NCBI RefSeq assembly: GCF_007829955.1
Contig: NZ_VIWX01000003.1
Location: 664,788-728,787, forward strand
Length of the DNA: 64,000 bases
Source of the DNA: Saccharopolyspora dendranthemae
Lineage (GTDB): Bacteria; Actinomycetota; Actinomycetes; Mycobacteriales; Pseudonocardiaceae
Direction of reading: 5' to 3'
The first letter of the stretch is position 1; every line of letters starts with the position of its first letter. Under the pieces are notes generated by a model that saw nothing but the letters and a program-made list of their open reading frames with translations, had not been told where the DNA came from and ran no database searches. The position numbers were made by a program, and so were the translations under genes. Shown here piece by piece: positions 1 through 9,258 of this stretch.

Positions 1-166
1 CCAGTCATCCCAGGCATCGCAACAGCGGTCTTCGTGGTCGCGACGAGACAGGTCGGGAGTCGGCGATGCCACCGGCCCGGTCGACCCCGGGTGGGGGACG
101 CCGGACGAGGAGCGCCCTGCCGGGCTGTTCCTGTCCGGCGTCCTGCCCGAAGGCGAGTGGGAGGTC

Positions 167-1075
<909 letters not shown>

Positions 1076-1223
1076 AACGGGATTCTGCACACCTGGGACA
1101 ATAGGCGTAGCAAGTGCTCGGTGCGGGGTCCTCCCCGTGACCGTCCGGTGCTTGCGTGGACGTCGGCGTGGGATACCGCGGATCCTTCGCCGTTGTCCGC
1201 CAGGCGATTTCAGAGGTGATCGG

Positions 1224-2897
1224 TTGAACCCGTCCACAGCCCAGGCTGAGGTCATCGTCGACGAGCTCGTCCGAAACGGGGTGCGGCACGCGGTGCTCGC
1301 CCCGGGGTCGCGCAACGCACCTCTCGCTTACGCTCTGCACCGGGCCGCGCACTCTGCGCGATTGCGGCTGCACGTTCGGATCGACGAGCGCAGCGCCGGA
1401 TTCCTGGCCCTGGGCATCGCGGCCCGCACGGGCCGACCGGTACCGGTGTTCTGCACCTCTGGCACCGCCGCGAGCAACCTGCACCCGGCGGTCAGCGAGG
1501 CGTACCACGCAGGTGTTCCGCTGCTGGTCATCACGGCCGACCGGCCGCCGGAGCTGCGCGCGGCGGGTGCGAACCAGACCATCGACCAGCACCGGCTGTA
1601 CGGCAGCGAGGTGCGGCTGTTCGACGAGCTCGGCGTCGCCGAGGCGCGAGCGGGTCAGAACGCCTACTGGCGCAGTCAGGTGTGCCGGGTCTGGGCCGCC
1701 GCCGACTGCGGGATGCGCGGCGGTCCGGTGCACCTCAACGTGCCGTTCCGCGAGCCGTTGGTGCCCGATGGCGATACCGAGTGGTTCGAGTCGCTGGAAG
1801 GGCGCCCGGACGGACATCCGTGGACGGAGGTCGCCGACCGCGGTGTGGCGCCGAGCTCCCTCTCGCGGTTGCGGTCCGGTCGTGGACTGGTGCTCGTGGG
1901 CGACTGGGGTTCCGAGGCGGCCAGCGCCTGGGGCGAGCGCTGCGGCTGGCCGGTGCTGTCGGAGGTCGGCGGCGTCGGGGTGTCCGGCCCGGCTGCGATC
2001 AGCACGGGCATGTGGCTGCTCAACCTGCCGGAGTTCATCCGCGAGCACCGGCCCGAGCAGGTGCTGTGCGTGGGTCGGCCGACGGTCTTCCGTCAAGTCC
2101 AGCAGCTGCTGGCCGACACCGGGGTGGAGGTGCTGCTGGCGCACGGCGGGGTCGACTGGCCGGCCCCTGCGCACAACGTCAGGGAGGTGGCCGAGGGGTT
2201 CGGAGCCGGACCCGACAGCGCCGTGGACCCGCAGTGGCTCACGGCCTGGCAGCAGGCCGACCAGAAGGCCTCCGCCGCACTGCACGCCGCCCTCGACCTG
2301 GAGCGGTGGCCGAACGGTCCCGCTGTGGCGCGCGAGTTGGTCGGAGCGCTTCCGGAGGATTCCCTGCTCGTGCTCGGGTCGTCCAACCCGAGCCGGGACG
2401 TCGCGCTCGCCGCGCGGCAGCGACCCGACGTGCTGGTGCACCGCAACCGCGGGGCCGCCGGCATCGACGGGACGATCTCGACCGCCATCGGCGCGGCCAC
2501 CGGGCACGACGGCCCGGCGTACGCGCTGCTGGGCGATCTGACGTTCCTGCACGACAGCAACGGCCTGATGCTCGGCCCGTACGAGCAGCGGCCCGACCTG
2601 ACGATCGTGGTGTTCAACGACGACGGCGGCGGCATCTTCAGCCTCCTCGAACAGGGCGGCCCCGAGCACAACGACTCCTTCGACCGCGTCTTCGGGACGC
2701 CGCACGGCACCGACCTGGGGCAGTTGTGCGCGGCGCACGGTGTCGAGCACGTCCAGGTGCCGGGTCACTCCGAACTGCGCGAGGCCCTGCGTCCCGCGTC
2801 CGGTCTGCGCGTGGTCGAGGTGCGGGCGAGCAGGGACGAGCTGCGCGCGGTTCACCAGCGGTTGCACGCGGCGGTCCGCTCGGCTCTTCTCGGGTGA
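1224..2897 (+). CDS. menD: SEPHCHC synthase MenD
   Basis: A thiamine-diphosphate enzyme that joins 2-oxoglutarate and isochorismate (Stetter reaction) in menaquinone synthesis. The product is 557 residues, the usual MenD length. The N-terminal ThDP glutamate is in DERSAGF (E55), followed by FCTSGTAASN. The C-terminal cofactor motif starts GDLTFLHDSNG at about residue 437 and ends in NDDGGGIFS. The start is TTG at 1224, chosen because AGAGGTGAT lies just upstream and homology begins at NPSTAQAEV. It uses the isochorismate made by MenF, encoded about 2 kb downstream on the other strand. Confidence 0.95.
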   Translation: MNPSTAQAEVIVDELVRNGVRHAVLAPGSRNAPLAYALHRAAHSARLRLHVRIDERSAGFLALGIAARTGRPVPVFCTSGTAASNLHPAVSEAYHAGVPLLVITADRPPELRAAGANQTIDQHRLYGSEVRLFDELGVAEARAGQNAYWRSQVCRVWAAADCGMRGGPVHLNVPFREPLVPDGDTEWFESLEGRPDGHPWTEVADRGVAPSSLSRLRSGRGLVLVGDWGSEAASAWGERCGWPVLSEVGGVGVSGPAAISTGMWLLNLPEFIREHRPEQVLCVGRPTVFRQVQQLLADTGVEVLLAHGGVDWPAPAHNVREVAEGFGAGPDSAVDPQWLTAWQQADQKASAALHAALDLERWPNGPAVARELVGALPEDSLLVLGSSNPSRDVALAARQRPDVLVHRNRGAAGIDGTISTAIGAATGHDGPAYALLGDLTFLHDSNGLMLGPYEQRPDLTIVVFNDDGGGIFSLLEQGGPEHNDSFDRVFGTPHGTDLGQLCAAHGVEHVQVPGHSELREALRPASGLRVVEVRASRDELRAVHQRLHAAVRSALLG

Positions 2898-3065
2898 TCC
2901 ACCACCGGACGTGAGAACTCTTGCGTGAAGCCCGGTTCGTGCTGCCCGGACGTGACGGGACGGTTTCCTCGTCAGGTGGAGTCCGGGTCGACCGGCCACT
3001 GTGGTCGCATCACCGCGTTGCCCCATTGGTGTGCATTCGCGTTTTTCCGCGTGATGATGGGAAAA

Positions 3066-3090
3066 ACTCGGTGCGAAAAGCGCACCGAGT
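3066..3090. terminator. 10-bp perfect hairpin, T-run on minus strand
   Basis: ACTCGGTGCG and CGCACCGAGT form perfect 10-bp arms around the loop AAAAG. On the plus strand no T-run follows. On the minus strand the stem is followed directly by TTTTT, which looks like an intrinsic terminator for leftward transcription. No minus-strand gene ends here: it sits about 170 bp after menD and 56 bp before the peptidase gene. It could block antisense reading into menD or act as an operator. Confidence 0.5.
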
Positions 3091-3146
3091 GTGAACGTGG
3101 TTGCCTAGTCTCCTGATCGGAACCAGTTTTTCGAGGAGGTGGCAGG

Positions 3147-4649
3147 GTGATTCGACGACAGGGCCTGCGCGCGGTGATCGCGGCCTGCTGCGCGAGCGCG
3201 GTGTTCGCCGCACCGGCGCTCGCGGGTGCCGAAGGGCCGGGTGCGCCCGGAGCCGGCGACGACTACTTCCCCGGGTACGGCAACGGCGGCTACGACGTCT
3301 CGCACTACGACCTGCAGCTTCGCTACCAACCCGCGGACGACCACCTGCAGGGCACCGCGACGATCGTCGCGAACGCGACGCAGGACCTGACGGCCTTCAA
3401 CCTGGACTTCGCGCTCACCGCGAAGTCGGTGCGGGTCAACGGCATGCCGGCGCAGTTCAGCCAGAACGGCCTGGAGCTCACCGTGACCCCGTCGGCGACC
3501 CTGCCGCAGGGCGAGATGGCGACCTTCGTCGTGGAGTACGAGGGCACTCCCTCCGCCGCCGACGTCGGCCCCGTCAACCCGTGGGTGCGCACCTCCGACG
3601 GAGCGCTCGCGGTCGGCCAGCCGGAGATCTCCGCCTGGTGGTTCCCCGGCAACGACCACCCGAGGGACAAGGCCACCTACGACGTCGCCATCTCCGTTCC
3701 CGACGGGACCGAGGCCATCTCCAACGGGGTGAACACCCGCAACAGCAGCCTGGCCGGGTGGACCACCTGGAACTGGCGCAACACCGAACCGACCGCCACG
3801 TACCTGGCGTTCATGGCCATCGGCCAGTACGAGATCAGCAGCAAGACCGGCGCGTTCGGCCAGCCGTTCGTCACCGCCTACTCCGACAAGCTCGGCCCGC
3901 TGGCCGGACCGGCGAAGGCCAGCGTCGAACGCACCCCGGAGGTCCTGGACTTCCTGAGCCAGCTGTTCGGCGAGTACCCGTTCAGCGCGCAGGGCGGTGT
4001 CGTCCCGTCCGAGGGACTCGGCTTCGCGCTGGAGAACCAGACCCGCCCGACCTACAGCCACCTGTTCTTCCAGCGCGCGGCGAACGTCTCGGTGGTCGTG
4101 CACGAGAACGCGCACCAGTGGTTCGGCGACTCGGTGTCGGTGGACACCTGGCGCAACATCTGGGTCAACGAGGGCTTCGCGTCCTACGCGGAGTGGCTGT
4201 GGTCGGAGGCCCACGGCACCGGCACCACGCAGGAGCTGTTCGACCACTACTACAACTCCTACCCGGCCGACGACCCGTTCTGGCAGGTCCCGCCGGGAGA
4301 CCCCGGCGCCGAGGACGTCTTCCACACCGCGGTCTACGACCGGGGCGCGATGGCGCTGCACGCGTTGCGCACCGCCGTCGGTGACGAGGCGATGCTGGAC
4401 ATCACCCGCACCTGGGTCGCCGAGCACCGGAACTCGACCGGCACCGTCGAGCAGTTCATCGAGCTGGCGGAGCAGAAGTCCGGCAAGCAGCTCGACGAGC
4501 TGTTCAACGCCTGGCTGTTCACCAAGGGCAAGCCGGCCGTGAGCCCGGCGACCGGCGTCGCCGCCAGCGCCGCCCGGGAGAACGTGCCCGAACCTGCCGC
4601 GGTCGCCGAGATCGATCGCGCGCACGAACTGCTGCACGACCACGGCTGA
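3147..4649 (+). CDS. Secreted M1-family zinc metallopeptidase
   Basis: A 500-residue gluzincin aminopeptidase-type protein. The N-terminus (RR, then a hydrophobic stretch ending APALA) is a Sec-type signal peptide with likely cleavage after ALA at about residue 27, so it is probably exported. The zinc site is HENAH (H319, H323) with the third ligand E342 in WVNEGFASY, matching HEXXH-x18-E. FALENQT, upstream of it, corresponds to the GxMEN exopeptidase motif of the family. At about 500 residues it is much shorter than cytosolic PepN (about 850), lacking most of the C-terminal helical domain, as in other short secreted actinobacterial M1 enzymes. The GTG start is set by GAGGAGGT 7 nt upstream. 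The substrate is unknown. Confidence 0.85.
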   Translation: MIRRQGLRAVIAACCASAVFAAPALAGAEGPGAPGAGDDYFPGYGNGGYDVSHYDLQLRYQPADDHLQGTATIVANATQDLTAFNLDFALTAKSVRVNGMPAQFSQNGLELTVTPSATLPQGEMATFVVEYEGTPSAADVGPVNPWVRTSDGALAVGQPEISAWWFPGNDHPRDKATYDVAISVPDGTEAISNGVNTRNSSLAGWTTWNWRNTEPTATYLAFMAIGQYEISSKTGAFGQPFVTAYSDKLGPLAGPAKASVERTPEVLDFLSQLFGEYPFSAQGGVVPSEGLGFALENQTRPTYSHLFFQRAANVSVVVHENAHQWFGDSVSVDTWRNIWVNEGFASYAEWLWSEAHGTGTTQELFDHYYNSYPADDPFWQVPPGDPGAEDVFHTAVYDRGAMALHALRTAVGDEAMLDITRTWVAEHRNSTGTVEQFIELAEQKSGKQLDELFNAWLFTKGKPAVSPATGVAASAARENVPEPAAVAEIDRAHELLHDHG

Positions 4650-4686
4650 GCCAGTTCGGCACAGCGATTCTGAAAGGACGCGGGGG

Positions 4687-5976
4687 TCAGCGAACTCCTT
4701 CCAGCGCTTCCCGCACCGGGAGGAGTTTCGCCTCGGCCTCAGCCACTTCCTGATCAGGGTCGGAGTCGGGAACGATCCCGCCTCCGGCGAACAACCGAAC
4801 CCTGCCACCGCGAGCACCGCCGGACCCAGCGCCGGCGGTGCTCTGCTGTTCGACCTGCCCGCAGCGCAGGGCGATCCCGAACTCGCCGTTGCCGGAACCG
4901 TCGATCCAGCCGACCGGACCCGCGTAGCGGCCCCGGTCCATGCCCTCCAGCTCGGCGATCAACGGGACCGCGTTGGCCGTGGGCGTGCCACCGACGGCGG
5001 CTGTGGGGTGCACGGCTTCGACGACGCTCAGCAGTCCCGGACCTTCAGGGGTGTCGGCCAGCTTCCCCTCGACGTCGGTGGCCAGGTGCAGCACGTTGCG
5101 CAGCCGCAGAACCGAGGGCGAGGCCGGGACGGACAGCTCGCTGCAGAAGGGCCGCAGCCGCTCCGCCAGCGACTCCGAGGCGTACTGGTGCTCGCTGCGG
5201 TTCTTGGCCGACGCCAGCAGCTCCGCGGCGATCTCGTCGTCGGTGCGGCCCGGGTGCGGCCAAGCCGTGCCCGCCAGCACCCGCGAGCGGACCTCGTAGC
5301 CGCGTCGCTCCAGCAGCAGTTCGGGGGTGGCGCCGACCAAGCCGTCCACCGCGAAGGTCCAGCAGTTCGAGTAGCGCGAGGCCAGGTTGTGCAGCAGGAA
5401 CCGCTCGTCGAGCGGCTCGGAGGTGTTGGCGACGAGGTCGTGCGCGAGGACGACCTTGAGCAGGTCCCCGCCGGAGTCGCGCATCCGATCGACCGCTGCG
5501 GTCACCGCCTGCCGGTAGCCCGTTGAGGACAACCGGCCGTCGCTGTAGGACACCGTCCCGGGCTGGCGGACCGGCTCGACCACGGGCTCCGGCGCGTCGC
5601 CGATCGTGGTGATCCAGCGGACCCCGTCGCGCTCACCGACCACGACCTCGGGCAGCACCAGCACCGAGTCCCCCGGCTGGTCGGCGAAGGCGAGGCTGGT
5701 GAAGGCGACCGGTCCGCAGCCCGGCAGCCCCACCTCGTCCTCGACGTCGATGTGCCCGCACAGCTGCCGCCACCAGGAGTCGGCGTCGGTGAAGCGCGCC
5801 GTGCCGGACGTGTCCAGCCGCGCTGCGCAACCCCAACCGACCAAGCCCTCGCCCTCCCGGACCCAGCTCAGCGACTCGCCACCGGGCAGCAGCTCCAGCA
5901 GCGGTCGGCCGTGCCGTGGGTCGGCTGGATCGAGCCTGCGGGTGCGCGCCGTCAGCCGCCTGGAAGTAATCGCCAC
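4687..5976 (-). CDS. menF: Isochorismate synthase MenF
   Basis: A chorismate-binding-family enzyme that converts chorismate to isochorismate, the first committed step toward menaquinone. The 429-residue product shows the family blocks in order: GTAWPHPGRTDDEIAAELL with SAKNRSEHQ, HPTAAVGGTP, YAGPVGWIDGSGNGEF, and the C-terminal LFAGGGIVPDSDP. I favour MenF over a siderophore or salicylate isochorismate synthase because menB, menD, menG and menJ surround it; the sequence alone does not separate these. It is convergent with the M1 peptidase gene (37 bp between stops) and divergent from the DUF3592-type gene. Confidence 0.88.
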   Translation of the reverse strand: MAITSRRLTARTRRLDPADPRHGRPLLELLPGGESLSWVREGEGLVGWGCAARLDTSGTARFTDADSWWRQLCGHIDVEDEVGLPGCGPVAFTSLAFADQPGDSVLVLPEVVVGERDGVRWITTIGDAPEPVVEPVRQPGTVSYSDGRLSSTGYRQAVTAAVDRMRDSGGDLLKVVLAHDLVANTSEPLDERFLLHNLASRYSNCWTFAVDGLVGATPELLLERRGYEVRSRVLAGTAWPHPGRTDDEIAAELLASAKNRSEHQYASESLAERLRPFCSELSVPASPSVLRLRNVLHLATDVEGKLADTPEGPGLLSVVEAVHPTAAVGGTPTANAVPLIAELEGMDRGRYAGPVGWIDGSGNGEFGIALRCGQVEQQSTAGAGSGGARGGRVRLFAGGGIVPDSDPDQEVAEAEAKLLPVREALEGVR

Positions 5977-6050
5977 GCTTGGAGCGTATTCGGAGTGCGG
6001 ATTCCGGTGGGCTCAGCGGCCGCGTGGCCCTGGACACGACCGCTGGCCCC

Positions 6051-6056
6051 TACAAT
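6051..6056 (+). promoter_or_regulatory. Predicted -10 box, leaderless promoter
   Basis: TACAAT lies 8 nt before the GTG at 6065, the spacing expected when transcription starts at or next to the start codon. TGGACA at 6031-6036 is a possible -35, but the 14-bp spacer is short. Confidence 0.5.
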
Positions 6057-6064
6057 CGGTCACC

Positions 6065-6562
6065 GTGGCAGGCGACGCGGTGACCCAGGACGCGGCCGAC
6101 TCGGTGACCGGCTCAGACACGGACGGTGACCGGTCGGTGTCGACACCCTCGCCTGGGCGGGTTCGCCGCAGGGTGGCGCGCGGCGTGCTCATCACCGGTG
6201 CGTTGCTGACGGTCATGGGTTTGTCGATCATCGGTGCCTGTTTCATCAACGACGTCACCATCACCGAATCGCGAGGTCAGGCGGTCGCCGAGGTCGTGGA
6301 CACCTCGCTGACCCGGACCGTGGTGCGCTTCAACACCGAGGACGGGCGCGTCTACATCCCGCCGAACGGCGTGCTCTACCCGACGGACCTGCAGGTCGGG
6401 CAGCTGGTGCGGGTCGAGTACGACTCCCGCAACCCCGACCTGGTGCGCGCCGAGGGCCGCACCGCGCTGATCTCGCTGCTGCCCGTCTTCAGCGCGCTGG
6501 CCATCCTGTGGGCGGTCCTGCTTCCGACGTATTGGCTGCTCAGACGATCTAACAGAGGCTGA
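6065..6562 (+). CDS. DUF3592-type two-TM membrane protein
   Basis: A 165-residue protein of unknown function. A polar N-terminus of about 40 residues is followed by a membrane segment (GVLITGALLTVMGLSIIGACF), an extracytoplasmic-looking domain of about 80 residues (VVDTSLTRTVVRFNTEDGRV ... VGQLVRVEYDSRNPDLVRAEG), and a second membrane segment near the C-terminus (ISLLPVFSALAILWAVLLP). The YxPxxLxVGQxVxVxYDxxNPxxVR pattern is typical of DUF3592. In M. tuberculosis a membrane-protein gene of this size (Rv0556) also sits between menD and mgtA, so position supports a conserved but unknown role. The start is GTG at 6065, with GTG at 6080 as the alternative. Confidence 0.75.
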   Translation: MAGDAVTQDAADSVTGSDTDGDRSVSTPSPGRVRRRVARGVLITGALLTVMGLSIIGACFINDVTITESRGQAVAEVVDTSLTRTVVRFNTEDGRVYIPPNGVLYPTDLQVGQLVRVEYDSRNPDLVRAEGRTALISLLPVFSALAILWAVLLPTYWLLRRSNRG

Positions 6563-6670
6563 GGGCCCTTCCTAGAACCCTCGCCCGGTGCCAGACTTGG
6601 GCATCCGCCGAAAGGGGGTCGGTGGAACCCAGGTCGATGTGCCGACCCCGCGTCTGCGAGGTCGTTGCCC

Positions 6671-7612
6671 ATGAACACGCCAGGAGCGTTGTCCAGCTCG
6701 TCGCAGGACCAGCAGCAGTGGGTGCTCGGATCCCCGGTGCTGTCCACCGTCGATCGATCGGTGCCCGACGGGGTGGATCCCGCCGAGTTGGCGCTCTACT
6801 GCACGATGCTCGGCGACGACGCCCTGGTGCTCGCCCACCGCCTGTCGGAGTGGGGGATGCGCGCGGGCCTGGAGGAATCCGCCGCCCTCGGCGGGATCGC
6901 GCACGACCTGCTCGGGCAGGCGCGTGTCCTGCTCGGCCGGGCCGCCGAGGTGCGCGGCGCGGAGGACGAGGAGCAGCTCGCCTACCTGCGCGAACCCGCC
7001 GAGTTCCGGAACGTCCGACTGGTCGAGGTCGACTGCGGACCGGGGCCGGGTGGCGACTTCCCGACCACCGTCGCCCGGTTGCTGCTGTTCAGCACCTGGC
7101 GGCTCGCGGTCTTCGAGGAGCTTGCCACCAGCCGGGACGCGGTTCTGGGGACGCTGGCGGCGCGGTCGCTGCAGCTGCTCGAACAGCACCGGGACCACGC
7201 CGCGCAGTGGCTGATCAAGCTCGGCGACTCCGGACCGGGCGGGCCGCGACTGATGAGCTCTGGTTTGCACCGCGTGTGGCCGCTGGCCGCCGAGCTGTTC
7301 GTCGCGCACCCGGTCGAGACGCGGCTGGCCGACGCGCGTTGCGGGGTGGACCCCGCGAGCGTGCGAGTGCGCGCCGGGCAGGCGCTCGACGAGGTGTTCT
7401 CCATCGCACGCCTGGACGCTCCGGCCCCTGGCGCGTTCGGCGAGTTCGCGCCGCCCGGCGGCCGCGACGGCGCGCACACCGAATCCATGGAGTTCCTGCT
7501 GGCGGACCTGCAGTACTTGGTCCGGGCCGGCCTGGCCAGCGGCCGGGTCCCGCAGAAGCCGGTGGACGAGCGAGGACCGGGAAGTGTCGGAAACGAAATG
7601 CAAGATGAGTAG
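6671..7612 (+). CDS. PaaC-like ferritin-fold protein (orphan)
   Basis: A 313-residue protein resembling PaaC, the structural subunit of the phenylacetyl-CoA epoxidase. Family-like blocks are LGDDALVLAHRLSEWG, LGGIAHDLLGQARVLLGRAAE, AYLREPAEFRNVRLVE, GDFPTTVARLLLFSTWRL, HRDHAAQWLIKLGDSG, LHRVWPLAAELF and the C-terminal HTESMEFLLADLQYLVR. No paaA, paaB, paaD or paaE is in the window. The ATG at 6671 has GAGGT 8 nt upstream; a TTG two codons earlier is less likely. The PaaC resemblance is strong; the function without a catalytic partner is unknown. Confidence 0.72.
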   Translation: MNTPGALSSSSQDQQQWVLGSPVLSTVDRSVPDGVDPAELALYCTMLGDDALVLAHRLSEWGMRAGLEESAALGGIAHDLLGQARVLLGRAAEVRGAEDEEQLAYLREPAEFRNVRLVEVDCGPGPGGDFPTTVARLLLFSTWRLAVFEELATSRDAVLGTLAARSLQLLEQHRDHAAQWLIKLGDSGPGGPRLMSSGLHRVWPLAAELFVAHPVETRLADARCGVDPASVRVRAGQALDEVFSIARLDAPAPGAFGEFAPPGGRDGAHTESMEFLLADLQYLVRAGLASGRVPQKPVDERGPGSVGNEMQDE

Positions 7613-7736
7613 TTCCCCGCAAGCCGATGAGCCCTGGCCGGGCGCACCCTGATCGAGGGGGATCGGAACCGCGGGAGGCGTTGCTGGGGGCTTCCCGCGT
7701 TCCTCGGTCGGGGTCTAGTGGAAGGGCGCAACGCGG

Positions 7737-8243
7737 ATGGACCAGATCTGGTTGCAGGTGCTCGTGGCGTTGATGGCCGGATGTGCGGGAGCGGGCGTGG
7801 TGCTCGCGCTGCGCCGACGTCCCGAGGAGCAGGTCGCGGCGGAGGAGCCCGACCCGCTGCCCCGGATGCCACCGGACGTGTGGGAGCCGCACGTGCAGCA
7901 CTGCGAGCAGGCGGTGCTGCGGGCGAGCCGGTCGGTGGAGGCCATGTCCTCGCAGCAGGCCCGCAACCGCCTGCGGACCGTCGTGCGCCGGATGGATGCC
8001 GAGCTGCCGAACCTGCGCGTGCTCGCCGAACTCGGCCGTGGTCTGGGCAGCAGCTCGCGCGACGCCGAGATAGCCGGGCGGGTGCGCGCCGAGCTCACCG
8101 AGGCGGAGAAGCGCTTCGGCGCGGTCACCGGCGAGGTGCTGGAACTCGTCGAGGACCCCGACGCCGAACGGGTGCGCGAGCTGCGCGCGCGGTTCCCGCT
8201 TCTGCGCCCGATCTCGGCGGTCCTGCCCGAACCCGTCAGCTAG
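7737..8243 (+). CDS. Membrane-anchored protein, unknown function
   Basis: A 168-residue protein not assigned to a named family. One N-terminal membrane segment (residues about 5-25, VLVALMAGCAGAGVVLALRR) is followed by a charged, mostly helical cytoplasmic region with many Arg and Glu residues and heptad-like spacing (QARNRLRTVVRRMDAELPNL, RAELTEAEKRFGAVTGEVLE), suggesting a coiled coil. It ends 8 bp inside the convergent inositol-phosphatase-family gene. The ATG follows GGGCGCAACGCGG, a weak ribosome site. Confidence 0.6.
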   Translation: MDQIWLQVLVALMAGCAGAGVVLALRRRPEEQVAAEEPDPLPRMPPDVWEPHVQHCEQAVLRASRSVEAMSSQQARNRLRTVVRRMDAELPNLRVLAELGRGLGSSSRDAEIAGRVRAELTEAEKRFGAVTGEVLELVEDPDAERVRELRARFPLLRPISAVLPEPVS

Positions 8244-9087
8244 CCGGTACCTCCGCTGCCTGCGTCCACCACTCGTGCACCTCGGCTGCCGCACCGGGTG
8301 CTGCGACGAGCAGGCCGTCGCGGGGAAGCGGGTCGGGCCGGCCCCGGCGGTCGAGGACCGTCGCACCGGATTCGGTGGCCAGCGCGAGCGCGCCCGCCAC
8401 GTCCCACTCCTCGTAGTGGTCGAGCACCGCGGCGATGCTGTGGCCGAGCGCGACCTGGGCGATGGCCAGCGCCGGTGAACCCAGCAAGCGCACGCCGACC
8501 TGCGCGCTCGCCGCGTTGGTGATGAACCGGTCCATGCCCGGCCACGGCCCGTTCTTGGTGAGCTCGGTGCACACGATGCCGCCGCGGATCTCGGACCGGT
8601 CGGGCAGGCGCACCGGCGTGCCGTTGGCCCGCATGCCCCGGCCGCGGGCGGCCGCGTAGATCTGCGTCCGGTACGGATCGGCGACCACGCCGACGACCGG
8701 CCCGTACCCGTCGAGCATCGCCAGGCTGTAGGCGCACCACGGCAGTCCGGCCACGTAGTTGGCGGTCCCGTCGACCGGGTCGACGGACCAGCGGAAGTGC
8801 GAGACGCCTTGCTGCGGTGGCACGCTCGGTTCCGCGCCGAACTCCTCGCCGAACACCGGTGTGCCGGGGAACTCGTCGGCGAGGATGCGGCGAGTGTGCC
8901 GTTCCAGCGTGCGCCCGGTGTCGGTGACCCAGTCGAACGGCGACTCGCTCGGCGCGGGCCGGGCGCCCCTGCCCGCGGTCGCGATGATCACGTCAGCGGC
9001 GTCGTTGGCCAGTCGACCGGCGACCTCGAAAGCCCGCGACACCAGGGCCGGTTCGATCTGGGCGGGTGGGGAAGGCAGGGCCGTCAT
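8236..9087 (-). CDS. Inositol monophosphatase-family phosphatase
   Basis: A 283-residue Mg-dependent, lithium-sensitive-type phosphatase. Metal ligands appear as GEE (E81-E82), DPVDGT (D103, D106) and EEWDVAGALAL near the C-terminus. Family members hydrolyse myo-inositol-1-phosphate, histidinol phosphate, PAP or fructose-1,6-bisphosphate; the sequence does not decide among them. In actinobacteria inositol phosphatases feed phosphatidylinositol and mannoside synthesis, and the divergent neighbour is a PimB/MgtA-like mannosyltransferase, so an inositol or glycolipid role is a reasonable inference. The ATG at 9087 is chosen because homology starts near it. Confidence 0.82.
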   Translation of the reverse strand: MTALPSPPAQIEPALVSRAFEVAGRLANDAADVIIATAGRGARPAPSESPFDWVTDTGRTLERHTRRILADEFPGTPVFGEEFGAEPSVPPQQGVSHFRWSVDPVDGTANYVAGLPWCAYSLAMLDGYGPVVGVVADPYRTQIYAAARGRGMRANGTPVRLPDRSEIRGGIVCTELTKNGPWPGMDRFITNAASAQVGVRLLGSPALAIAQVALGHSIAAVLDHYEEWDVAGALALATESGATVLDRRGRPDPLPRDGLLVAAPGAAAEVHEWWTQAAEVPAS

Positions 9088-9142
9088 GCGTCCCCAGCCT
9101 CCGCGTGGCGGGTGACCGCTCAGCAAAGCCGAGGTGACCGGC

Positions 9143-9175
9143 CATCGGCCCGCAAGCCACGTTTGCGGGCCGATG
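9143..9175. repeat. 13-bp perfect inverted repeat in divergent spacer
   Basis: CATCGGCCCGCAA (9143-9155) and TTGCGGGCCGATG (9163-9175) are perfect arms around a 7-nt loop. It lies between two divergent start codons, where no transcript should end, so an operator or a 5'-UTR structure is more likely than a terminator. No T-run follows on either strand. Confidence 0.55.
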
Positions 9176-9258
9176 ACCGAGTTGGGGTGCTCTTCGGTTG
9201 TCGTTGGCGGCCGCGTCACATTGCCTTCGGCTGCTCGCCGGAAGCGGCGGCGACCGTG

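Noticed and set aside
1..166. Partial gene at the left edge
   Set aside because: No frame has recognisable homology or a convincing start; 166 bases are too few to decide.
3117..3213. Lipoprotein signal in the M1 peptidase (CC in the leader)
   Set aside because: The cysteines lie inside the hydrophobic core, not at a lipobox position, and an ALA signal-peptidase I site follows.
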